A stretch of 34,378 nt of DNA. It comes from Candidatus Paceibacter sp. Its GTDB lineage: Bacteria > Patescibacteriota > Patescibacteriia > Magasanikbacterales > UBA922. Location of the stretch: positions 1 through 34,378 of the forward strand of contig DYFM01000014.1 of NCBI GenBank assembly GCA_020725175.1, written 5' to 3'. The notes under the pieces were generated by a model that saw nothing but the letters and a program-made list of their open reading frames with translations, was not told the DNA's origin and did no database searches. Positions 8,141 to 15,004 of this stretch are shown here, piece by piece. Every line of letters starts with the position of its first letter. The stretch's first letter is position 1. The position numbers and the translations under genes were made by a program.

Positions 8141-9541
8141 TTACTCAACCACTGTAATCGCCGCTCCATATGTTCCCATACCCATTGAACAACTAAATTT
8201 GAACACCCCGGTCTTGGTTGGTGTAAAACGAACTGTCTTTTTTCCAACTCCTAAATATTCATTTATTCTTAATCCGGGAACCAGCAAAGATCTCATACAT
8301 CCGGATGCTTCTGTAGAATCTACATTCCATTGTACCGGCACACCTTTTTTTACAGTAAATTTGTGTGGCAAATAATCAATGAAATCAATTTTCATGTCCA
8401 TTACCTGCACCCCATTTACCAATCGAACATTTGGATCACTCACCGGAGTTGAAGAGACAGCTTTTGCTGAATCCTTTAACTCTGAACCGGAATCAAGAAG
8501 CACCCAACCATTTCGGACAGTAGTAAACCCAACTAAAATAATCAACACGGCGACGATTTGAGTAAAGTATAACTGAAATCTACCCTTGGAAAAACTGGTA
8601 ACAGCCCCAAGCGAAACCAAAGCCGGAACAGTACCAAGAGCAAAAAAGAACATCGTTAATGCCCCGATAGATGCACTACCGGTTGAAAGCGCATAGAGCT
8701 GTAAAGCTTGGGTAAATCCACAAGGTAAAAAGAAGGTTGCCGCACCAAGGATAAACGGCGTTGACTTTTTATTACTTCCACTTAAATCATGAATTTTGTG
8801 TGCCAAAGTCTTTGGCATTTTTGGTTGAAAGCGGCGCAGACTAGGAAAAATGCTCAACATCTGGAATCCAAGTAGGACCATAACCAAACTCGCAACAATT
8901 GTGATGAGCCCGGTAATAGCAGGCGATAACGTGAGGATTGAACCGACGGCTCCGACTACTCCACCTAAAACTGTGTAAGAGATAATTCTTCCAATATTAA
9001 AGTAGATGTGGGGGCGGAACCTTTGAAACCCTTTCAACTCAGGATGTGCTTCCGTAAACTTGGCAGTAATCGCCACCAAGAGTCCACCGGTAGTAGCCAA
9101 ACAAGTTGACATCGATGCTACCAATCCGATAAGTAAGATAAATCCATAGCTCATCGAATCTGTGACACCAATGTCCGGTAACCAACCAAATCGACGTGAT
9201 AGCCAGAAAAATCCTAAGACAATGGCGATGATACCTATGATACGCTTCTTATCTTTTGGATTGATATGTTGTGGTGAATTTATGTTTTTTTCTTGCTTAG
9301 CAACTTTTTTCTTACCAGAAGATACTTCCGCAATAAAGTGAGCGTTGTAACCATGCTCCTTGATCGGAAGATTCAACTCGTCCAACGTAGGTTGTCTATT
9401 CACTTCCATTTCAGCATATCCATTTGCACTATTTACTGACACTGAGAGAACGTCAGGCAACTTCTTCCAGGCTTGTTCAATCATCACTTCGCAACTTCCA
9501 CAGTGCATTCCATCAATATGAACTTTAATTTTTTTTCTCAT
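8141..9541 (-). CDS. HMA / SafE-like / cupredoxin fusion membrane protein (copper handling)
   Basis: This 466-residue protein joins three modules. Residues about 1-65 form an HMA domain with GMHCGSC. Residues about 105-345 hold roughly six membrane helices of the sulfite-exporter/cytochrome-biogenesis type (SafE/DsbD-like), with STCLATTGGL and FFLPCGFTQALQ, each with a cysteine in a helix. Residues about 375-466 form a cupredoxin-like domain with PHKFTVKKG near its start and the copper loop FSCSMGMGTYG near its end. The order suggests cytoplasmic Cu(I) capture, transfer through the membrane Cys pair and delivery to an outer cupredoxin, but that path is inference. I chose the ATG at 9541 because the 11 extra residues of the longer frame are hydrophobic and precede the conserved HMA start. 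Neighbours support a copper role. Confidence 0.85.
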   Translation of the reverse strand: MRKKIKVHIDGMHCGSCEVMIEQAWKKLPDVLSVSVNSANGYAEMEVNRQPTLDELNLPIKEHGYNAHFIAEVSSGKKKVAKQEKNINSPQHINPKDKKRIIGIIAIVLGFFWLSRRFGWLPDIGVTDSMSYGFILLIGLVASMSTCLATTGGLLVAITAKFTEAHPELKGFQRFRPHIYFNIGRIISYTVLGGVVGAVGSILTLSPAITGLITIVASLVMVLLGFQMLSIFPSLRRFQPKMPKTLAHKIHDLSGSNKKSTPFILGAATFFLPCGFTQALQLYALSTGSASIGALTMFFFALGTVPALVSLGAVTSFSKGRFQLYFTQIVAVLIILVGFTTVRNGWVLLDSGSELKDSAKAVSSTPVSDPNVRLVNGVQVMDMKIDFIDYLPHKFTVKKGVPVQWNVDSTEASGCMRSLLVPGLRINEYLGVGKKTVRFTPTKTGVFKFSCSMGMGTYGAAITVVE

Positions 9542-9596
9542 ACAATAAAAACAATAATATAATGAACTATACATGCATATTACAGTATGTTACTGC

Positions 9597-10013
9597 CTAA
9601 TATATTTTTGGGTGAAGAAGTCCAATTCGAAACAAACGAATAAGTGGAGTAAACAGTTGAAAACTCCCATAACGATCGCGGACATGATGATAATAGTATT
9701 CAAAACGATCAACTCTCACTTTCAATGTCCGCCATGCAAGAAAAAAAACAAAAGTAAAGACAACAACAATACTCAACAATCCAATACTCGATGGTAAGAC
9801 CGCCTCTGTTGTGTGCTCCATCAGCGTCTCCCCTGACTCCGATGTACCACAACAACTCATCTGCTCATCTACCTGAGTCGTGTCATGATGTGAACGTACT
9901 ACATCCAGATCATTTGCAAGTACCGTTATTTTGAGCCCACGGCAAAACAAAAGAAGACCTATAATCAGGCTGAATAGAGCGATTTTTTTTACAAATACAG
10001 GTGTTTGTCGCAT
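9597..10013 (-). CDS. Small membrane protein with a His/Cys external loop (unknown)
   Basis: The protein (about 138 residues) has two membrane helices (about residues 8-30 and 75-98). The loop between them contains SHHDTTQVDEQMSCCG and ends with MEHTT, and the C-terminal tail is basic and aromatic with FEYYYHHVRDR. I recognise no family with confidence. The His-His and Cys-Cys pairs in what should be the outer loop suggest metal binding, in line with the copper genes on both sides. I chose the ATG at 10013 because a promoter (TTGTCA, 17 bp, TATACT at 10026-10054) ends 12 nt before it, which would make the message almost leaderless. The HMA/SafE gene lies 55 bp downstream on the same strand and may share this promoter. 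Confidence 0.65.
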   Translation of the reverse strand: MRQTPVFVKKIALFSLIIGLLLFCRGLKITVLANDLDVVRSHHDTTQVDEQMSCCGTSESGETLMEHTTEAVLPSSIGLLSIVVVFTFVFFLAWRTLKVRVDRFEYYYHHVRDRYGSFQLFTPLIRLFRIGLLHPKIY

Positions 10014-10025
10014 AGTACTAAGAAC

Positions 10026-10054
10026 AGTATACGTCAAAATATTTCCTTTGACAA
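10026..10054 (-). promoter_or_regulatory. Promoter of the His/Cys membrane protein gene
   Basis: On the minus strand a -35 box TTGTCA (10054-10049), a 17-bp spacer and the -10 box TATACT (10031-10026). The expected start site is within about 6 nt of the ATG at 10013. Confidence 0.65.
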
Positions 10055-10074
10055 GATGGGAATGTTATCCACAC

Positions 10075-10103
10075 TTGTATTGATCTCTCATCCATTCTAC
10101 ACT
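10075..10103 (+). promoter_or_regulatory. Possible promoter of the rhodanese gene
   Basis: TTGTAT (10075-10080), a 17-bp spacer and TACACT (10098-10103) fit a weak sigma-70 promoter. The start site would fall near 10110, just before an ATG at 10118. Confidence 0.4.
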
Positions 10104-10135
10104 ATCCCCGACTACTTATGTACTACACATATTCT

Positions 10136-10441
10136 ATGAAAACAATTACCCCGCAAGAGCTTCTCGAACTTACAAAAACAGAGGAGCCGGTTATCCTCGA
10201 CGTACGTGATCCCGATGAGCATGAAACCATGTGCATTCCTAACTCAAACTTGATCCCGCTTTCGGAACTTGAATCCAGACTCAGCGAACTTGATCCAAAC
10301 AAAAAAACAATAGTCTACTGTGCCAGCGGCGGAAGAAGCTGTGCCGCATGCGATATACTTGAAGAACATGGTTTTACCGATGTATACAATCTTCAGAATG
10401 GCGTATTAGGGTGGATGATGAGTGGGTTGCCGACAGAATAA
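10136..10441 (+). CDS. Single-domain rhodanese (sulfurtransferase-like)
   Basis: The protein of 101 residues (107 if it starts at the in-frame ATG at 10118) is one rhodanese domain. It has the N-terminal PVILDVRDPDEH motif and the active loop YCASGGRS, whose cysteine would carry the persulfide. Two more cysteines follow in CAACDIL. Such proteins move sulfane sulfur or detoxify thiophilic metals and cyanide; the substrate cannot be told from sequence. I favour the ATG at 10136, because MKTITPQELLEL is the classic domain start, although the possible promoter lies close to the earlier ATG. It sits alone between copper-associated genes and ends at a bidirectional terminator. Confidence 0.85.
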   Translation: MKTITPQELLELTKTEEPVILDVRDPDEHETMCIPNSNLIPLSELESRLSELDPNKKTIVYCASGGRSCAACDILEEHGFTDVYNLQNGVLGWMMSGLPTE

Positions 10442-10451
10442 TATTGAACAA

Positions 10452-10488
10452 AAAAGAGTGAGGTTTCACAGTTAACCTCTCTTTTATT
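10452..10488. terminator. Bidirectional intrinsic terminator
   Basis: Stem AAAAGAG(T)GAGGTT with AACCTCTCTTTT, one bulged T, with A-rich and T-rich flanks. It ends the rhodanese gene (+) and the surface-protein gene at 10494 (-). Its minus-strand form resembles the terminator of the paralogue at 11944-11973. Confidence 0.8.
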
Positions 10489-10493
10489 TCGTA

Positions 10494-11792
10494 CTAGTTT
10501 AAGGATATACAATATGACAGATAACTATCAATCTTTTTTGCAACATTCACAATAATTTCTTTTGAAAATGCTGATGCATCTCTTTTTGAATTCAAGTTTA
10601 CTTCAGCCAAAACCTTACCTTTTTGAATGAGACACCCTGCTTCAAACGTACCATTTGTATAATAGGCTCGGGTACAACTCACAATAGTATCTGGTACAAA
10701 TATGTCAGAGTAATCAACCGAAATAATCTTTGTTCCGTCTACATCCTTAGACTCCCCATCACCGGTTTTCATTGTTGTTGCAACATGTTTTGCAGACTCA
10801 CTCGTTGAATAAATATATGTATCAATATTCATGCTCGCTGGAATTGAAACATTCAAAGATTTAAGAGAACCAGAAAATGATTGTGAAAAATAGTAGGAAA
10901 TTGAAGTAGGGTCAAAAATAGACATCACATTTATTTTTTTATCTACTATTGGTGCATTAGCAATAAGACCAGACACATCTTCATTCTGTGCAAATGATAA
11001 CGCGTTCAAGAAATTATCAGAACAACTCATGGTTGAAGAGCTGGTAGATGTATTATCAATTAAACAAGCCCCCTCAAAACATCCATTTTCACACAGTACT
11101 TCCTCGCTGTTAGCGTAAAGTGAACCGTTACTAGTACAAGAAAACTCATTCAATGTTGAAGAACTCACGCAGTAATCTGACATACCGTAGTTTAGCGTAC
11201 CAGTAGAAACAACTCCTTTTGTAAAAAAATCGTTCCCACTGTCTGAATCAGTACACGTAACTTGAGGTGGCGTGTACGGAAAAGCTTTTGTCAATTCATT
11301 ATTTTTTTCATCTATCTCTCTTACTCTTTGAGTCGGATCTATGGCAATACGCATACCTGTCATACCTGCATCAACTATAGATTTTGGAATAAATCCCTCC
11401 ACCTTCCAATTTCCATCTGGAAGAGTCGGAACAGGTTTTGTTAAAGCCAAAAGAACACCTTTATAACCACTCTGTTGATACTGCACCCAGGGCGCTGTAT
11501 CAATGTCATTCACAGTAATAGCGATTGTTTTACTTTCTTCGACATTAATAGGATGTAATTGTATATAAAAACCACCCGGAGTTGCTTTGGTACCTTTATT
11601 TTGAAAATAGGCCGTAAAAGAATACCCGCTGTCTTTTTTATCAAAAGTTAATCCGCGTACTGTAAGATCCGGTCCACTGGTCAACGCACCAGCCGCAGCT
11701 GCTGCCACCGCCGCCACCCCCATAAAGACGGTTGCAATAGCCATTTTGGTTGACGAAATTGTTTGGGTCGTCACTCCTGTTTGAGTAGGTAT
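10494..11792 (-). CDS. CARDB/Cys-rich surface protein, paralogue with an ATA in place of the start ATG
   Basis: Aligned with its neighbour at 11994-13316, this protein has the same N-terminal helix (TGVTTQTISSTKMA, then an Ala-rich stretch) and a CARDB-like domain starting GPDLTVRGL. It also shares a Cys-rich segment running from CTDSDSGNDFF to CENGCFEGACL. The C-terminal half differs from the neighbour. The codon matching the neighbour's ATG is ATA at 11792-11790. The promoter (11842-11850) lies downstream of the only in-frame upstream ATGs (11966 and 11909), so those should not be on the transcript. Either ATA is used as a weak start, or translation begins at the ATG at 11744 with a shortened N-terminus, or the gene is silenced. 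No frameshift or stop is seen in about 430 codons. The role is unknown, probably at the cell surface. Confidence 0.65.
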   Translation of the reverse strand: MPTQTGVTTQTISSTKMAIATVFMGVAAVAAAAAGALTSGPDLTVRGLTFDKKDSGYSFTAYFQNKGTKATPGGFYIQLHPINVEESKTIAITVNDIDTAPWVQYQQSGYKGVLLALTKPVPTLPDGNWKVEGFIPKSIVDAGMTGMRIAIDPTQRVREIDEKNNELTKAFPYTPPQVTCTDSDSGNDFFTKGVVSTGTLNYGMSDYCVSSSTLNEFSCTSNGSLYANSEEVLCENGCFEGACLIDNTSTSSSTMSCSDNFLNALSFAQNEDVSGLIANAPIVDKKINVMSIFDPTSISYYFSQSFSGSLKSLNVSIPASMNIDTYIYSTSESAKHVATTMKTGDGESKDVDGTKIISVDYSDIFVPDTIVSCTRAYYTNGTFEAGCLIQKGKVLAEVNLNSKRDASAFSKEIIVNVAKKIDSYLSYCISLN

Positions 11793-11817
11793 AGAGAAGC
11801 CAATATTAAAAATACTG

Positions 11818-11850
11818 AAGAAATGTTTTCTTTCGTGACTAAGTATAGCA
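11818..11850 (-). promoter_or_regulatory. Extended -10 promoter plus palindrome, surface-protein copy 1
   Basis: On the minus strand TGCTATACT (11850-11842) is an extended -10. It is followed 9 nt later by AAGAAAACATTTCTT (11832-11818), a near-perfect inverted repeat in the 5' untranslated region. Both elements are conserved at the paralogue's start (13342-13374). Confidence 0.6.
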
Positions 11851-11943
11851 TATGTATAAATATTTTGCGATAACGTAGTTGGTTTTATACACAGACATGC
11901 CTCAAGCATGAAAAGCACAGTAGCACAAAGATATTCTGAGAAA

Positions 11944-11973
11944 CAAAAAGAGAGGCGTCTGTTCACCTCTCTT
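11944..11973 (-). terminator. Intrinsic terminator of the second surface-protein gene
   Basis: On the minus strand AAGAGAGG and CCTCTCTT form an 8-bp stem with a 10-nt loop, followed by TTTTTG. It lies 20 bp after the stop codon at 11994. Confidence 0.8.
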
Positions 11974-11993
11974 AAAAAAACGGGTTCTTACTA

Positions 11994-13316
11994 CTATATC
12001 ATATCTTGCACTTTCGTAATCCACTCACTTACTTTATTTTTTACCGGCATCACATCTTTTGTTGAACCAGGCACCAAGTACGGGGCTTTCATTTTCCCCC
12101 CGATGAATAAAACAAGGTTTTGATCTAGCGCGGCACAGTAATAATATCGCTGTTTATTTTTTTCGGCATAGTAACAAGTCTTACCTTTCCCATTTTCCAT
12201 AGCCATTTTCTCGGTAAAAGTAAAATATGTTGCTCCAGCCAAAAATCCTTTTGTCCAAGTTGTCACAGGATCCACATCATAACTATCATAATACGCTTCC
12301 GCAACCTGGACAGATGCATGTCGTTGATACACAATGACCGGATTTTGAAACAGATCACTCGCGTCTACAAAAGAAAATATTTCTTGTTCGCAAGTACTAG
12401 GACATCGCACTTCTCCTTGATCCCACACACTCATCAGGTGTCCTCCAAAAAATTTCTCATCCGTAGCCGGAACTGTGTTGATTCTACTCACCTCTGGTAA
12501 TGATTCTAATATACTCTCATCAATCTGGGGCTTATCCATAATAGGAGTAGAAGTCACCGGTGTTGTGGTAGCACCAGTAAGGCACGCGCCATCAAGACAA
12601 CCAAATTCACACGCCGTTTCTTGACTGCTTATATACGGCGCATCCTCCCCAGTACAGAAAAACTCATTCAACGTTGAAGTGCTCATACAATAATCAGGGA
12701 TAGCAAATTCCGGTGTTGAGGTTGATACTATCCCTTTGGTAAAAATATCATTTCCACTATCTGTTTCCGTACAAGTGATTTGAACCGGCGGAGCTGTGAC
12801 AAACACAGAATGAAGATTGTTTGATTCGTCCAACTCTTTTACTCGATTTAAAATATCTAAATTTATATATAGCTTATTATAGGTAGCTTCTGTATTAAAC
12901 GTCCCGGCAAGCAAAACTGACTGTCCTGCTTTCAGATATTTATTTGGAATTTGGATTAAGAGCCCATTAGCATTGATATTTGGATATTTTGCAATGAAAA
13001 AATTCTGCAAAGTAAGATCCTCCTTCGCTAAGTTTACGGGTGTGACACCGGAATCTTGCTTTTCAACAAGAGAAAAAGAAAGATAAAACGGTCCTCTAGC
13101 TGGGCGAGTGCCGACATTTTTTACTTCAAACGTAAATTCTCCAGGAGAAAGATTATTTCCTCCTGTCGCAGATAAATTTTGAACAACCAAATCCGGACCG
13201 GTAGTTAAAAGTCCGGCCGCAGCCGCCGCCACAGCCGCCACCCCCATAAAAGCGGTTGCAATGGCCATTTTGGTTGACGATATAGTTTGGGTCGTCACGC
13301 CAGTCTTATTGGGCAT
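11994..13316 (-). CDS. CARDB/Cys-rich surface protein, paralogue with normal start
   Basis: The 440-residue protein has an N-terminal hydrophobic Ala-rich helix (about residues 14-38, with SSTKMAIATAFMGV) and a CARDB-like domain (about 42-180, GPDLVVQNL). A Cys-rich segment (about 182-245) runs from CTETDSGNDIF through DYCMSTSTLNEFFC to CEFGCLDGACL. After a Thr/Pro linker comes a C-terminal domain of about 170 residues with CPSTCEQEIF and CYYAEKN. That Cys pattern with D-x-D-x-G recurs in surface proteins of CPR bacteria and archaea, as far as I recall. It is probably anchored by the N-terminal helix. The ATG at 13316 follows a 5' leader of about 43 nt that holds a perfect 15-bp palindrome. 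It is a tandem duplicate of the gene at 10494, with promoter and terminator copied too. Confidence 0.75.
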   Translation of the reverse strand: MPNKTGVTTQTISSTKMAIATAFMGVAAVAAAAAGLLTTGPDLVVQNLSATGGNNLSPGEFTFEVKNVGTRPARGPFYLSFSLVEKQDSGVTPVNLAKEDLTLQNFFIAKYPNINANGLLIQIPNKYLKAGQSVLLAGTFNTEATYNKLYINLDILNRVKELDESNNLHSVFVTAPPVQITCTETDSGNDIFTKGIVSTSTPEFAIPDYCMSTSTLNEFFCTGEDAPYISSQETACEFGCLDGACLTGATTTPVTSTPIMDKPQIDESILESLPEVSRINTVPATDEKFFGGHLMSVWDQGEVRCPSTCEQEIFSFVDASDLFQNPVIVYQRHASVQVAEAYYDSYDVDPVTTWTKGFLAGATYFTFTEKMAMENGKGKTCYYAEKNKQRYYYCAALDQNLVLFIGGKMKAPYLVPGSTKDVMPVKNKVSEWITKVQDMI

Positions 13317-13341
13317 AAAGAAGCCAAGTTAAAAATAACGA

Positions 13342-13374
13342 AGAAATGATTTCTTATGACACTAAGTATAACAT
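13342..13374 (-). promoter_or_regulatory. Extended -10 promoter plus perfect palindrome, surface-protein copy 2
   Basis: On the minus strand TGTTATACT (13374-13366) is followed by AAGAAATCATTTCTT (13356-13342), a perfect 15-bp inverted repeat just after the expected start site. A repressor site or a 5' stabilising hairpin are both possible. Confidence 0.65.
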
Positions 13375-13460
13375 ATTTATGGGCTATCTAAAATATTTTA
13401 TCCACAGTTAGATAAAATATTGTTGTCGGTTGCACAAGAGAACACACAAGGTATACTAAT

Positions 13461-13469
13461 TGATATAAT
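13461..13469 (+). promoter_or_regulatory. Extended -10 promoter of the DUF4396 gene
   Basis: TGATATAAT is a perfect extended -10. It ends 9 nt before the ATG at 13479, so the transcript should begin at or within a few bases of the start codon. No good -35 box is visible. Confidence 0.65.
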
Positions 13470-13478
13470 CAAACCAAT

Positions 13479-14177
13479 ATGAGTTTTCCTTTTCTTCAAT
13501 TTCTAACAAGTCCTTGGTTTGTTGTTCTCTGGTTTGTGACTGGAACTATTTTGGCAGTATACACCCTATATGATGAATATGTCATAAACACAAACGTAAA
13601 CAAAGCATTGAAATGGGGTTGGCCAATTCTTATTACTTTTTTATCACCCATTGCATTTATTCTCTATCTATACACCTGCCGACCACCAGGAATCCAAAAT
13701 AAGACGGGTGAAACAGAGAAACATCTCCACCATGAATACGTTTCTCCCATGTTCAAAAAAGTAACCGGTTCAGTCATTCACTGCGTTGCCGGCGACGGTC
13801 TTGGTATTATGAGTGCCATGGTCGTGAGTCGAATATTCAACTTTCCGTTTTGGACAGAGTTTTGGTTTGAATATGCCGTTGGTTTTTTATTTGGCTGGCT
13901 CATTTTTCAATATGCTGCCATGCGCAACATGGGAAACAATAAAAAAACCGCTCTCTACAAAGCGTTTCGAGCGGAATTTTTTTCCATGATCACGGTTATG
14001 CTGGGTATGGGACTTGTCATGCGTTTTGTCACCCCCGCAGTAGTCGGCCATCCGCCAGATCCAAACACCGCGGCGTTTTGGGGCTTTAGCTCACTCGGGC
14101 TACTAGTAGGAATGATCTTTACGTATCCTATGAATTGGTGGCTGGTAAAAAAAGGCTGGAAGCATGGCATGAGCTAA
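13479..14177 (+). CDS. DUF4396 family membrane protein
   Basis: The 232-residue protein has two N-terminal helices, a His-bearing loop (KHLHHEYV) and a conserved C-terminal block of about four helices. That block has GSVIHCVAGDGLGIM, FWTEFWFEYAVGFLFGWLIFQ and MITVMLGMGLVM. These fit the DUF4396 domain, whose function is not established. The conserved His, Cys, Asp and Met residues within helices make metal transport or binding plausible, and the gene sits in the copper region. Its -10 box lies 9 nt before the ATG, so the message may be leaderless. The stop overlaps the convergent SET gene's stop by 4 nt. Confidence 0.75.
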   Translation: MSFPFLQFLTSPWFVVLWFVTGTILAVYTLYDEYVINTNVNKALKWGWPILITFLSPIAFILYLYTCRPPGIQNKTGETEKHLHHEYVSPMFKKVTGSVIHCVAGDGLGIMSAMVVSRIFNFPFWTEFWFEYAVGFLFGWLIFQYAAMRNMGNNKKTALYKAFRAEFFSMITVMLGMGLVMRFVTPAVVGHPPDPNTAAFWGFSSLGLLVGMIFTYPMNWWLVKKGWKHGMS

Positions 14178-14572
14178 GTGTCACAGTCTTGGCATTTACA
14201 CCCGTAAGGAGCAATGTACATGTCCACATATTCTTTTCCATAATCCACCGTCAATTCTTCCCCCGGTTCAATTCGACGTTTCGCATATGCCCACACCTCA
14301 TTGTTATCTTCTATATAGTACACACAATTTGGTCGACACGCATGATTGATATATCGAGCAATATTACTACGTGCCCGACCATCGATACACTGTGTTTCAT
14401 CAACATACATAAGATACTTTCCCGCTCGCTGATCAGCTTCTTTATTTGAAATTATATCTCCCGTATACTGAACAATTGGTTGCCCCCGTTTAAATGGTTG
14501 GGATGCAAATAGGCCAAGACCAATTTTGGATTTTTTTACTACCACAGGCAATGAGGGTTTACTATTTTTCAT
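14174..14572 (-). CDS. SET-domain protein with post-SET cysteines
   Basis: The protein (about 132 residues) is a compact SET domain, the fold of S-adenosylmethionine-dependent lysine methyltransferases. It has the N-terminal KIGLGLFASQPFKRGQPI, the cofactor and substrate motif NIARYINHACRPNC, then EPGEELTVDYG. A C-terminal CKCQDC forms a short post-SET zinc motif together with the earlier cysteine. All core residues seem present, so activity is plausible. The substrate is unknown; ribosomal or DNA-binding proteins would be guesses. I chose the ATG at 14572 because upstream residues are hydrophobic and the SET fold starts soon after. The gene converges on DUF4396 with overlapping stop codons. 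Confidence 0.88.
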   Translation of the reverse strand: MKNSKPSLPVVVKKSKIGLGLFASQPFKRGQPIVQYTGDIISNKEADQRAGKYLMYVDETQCIDGRARSNIARYINHACRPNCVYYIEDNNEVWAYAKRRIEPGEELTVDYGKEYVDMYIAPYGCKCQDCDT

Positions 14573-14639
14573 AATAATGAATAGTGTACTAAAATTCATG
14601 ATAAAAATAAAGAAGAGACACATTTTATTCCCCTTTTCC

Positions 14640-14924
14640 TTACCCAAACAATTTCAGCAACTCTTATTTGGTTTTTTCTAATCTCCTCTTTTGAAATGTC
14701 GAGAGATTTGTTCCTGCTCGATTGATGTAAAAATTGAGCATTGACATCGCTGATTGTAAAGGTGTTCCTTTTCTTTATTCATTTTTTCTGCAGATCGCTT
14801 CAATGATCTAGTAATACGTCTTGAATCGTCCAAGGTAAAACCCCCTCTTCAAGATCAAGGGTATTACTCTGCCGAGTTACTTTATGTAGCCAACTTTGAT
14901 TTTAGGTTGTTTTCTCATTGGCAT
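14640..14924 (-). pseudogene. Decayed DUF3175 gene (frameshifts plus internal stop)
   Basis: No open frame spans this stretch, but pieces in three minus-strand frames line up in order with my memory of DUF3175. The first is MPMRKQPKIK, then (shifted) SWLHKVTRQSNTLDLEEGV. The next, shifted near a run of five G, is FTLDDSRRITRSLKRSAEK. The last, shifted near an A-run, is KGTPLQSAMSMLNFYINRAG, continuing to RRLEKTK, a TAA stop, then ELLKLFG and the terminal stop at 14640-14642. DUF3175 proteins are small, about 90-100 residues, and of unknown function. At least three shifts and one stop argue for true decay, not one sequencing slip, although two of the shifts are in homopolymers. Confidence 0.75.
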
Positions 14925-15004
14925 ATACTTGTAGTGTAGAGATAGAGGTAAAAAATGTTTCAAGAACCAAAAAACGACTGCTTCCAGCCGTTTTTATACT
15001 TGTT

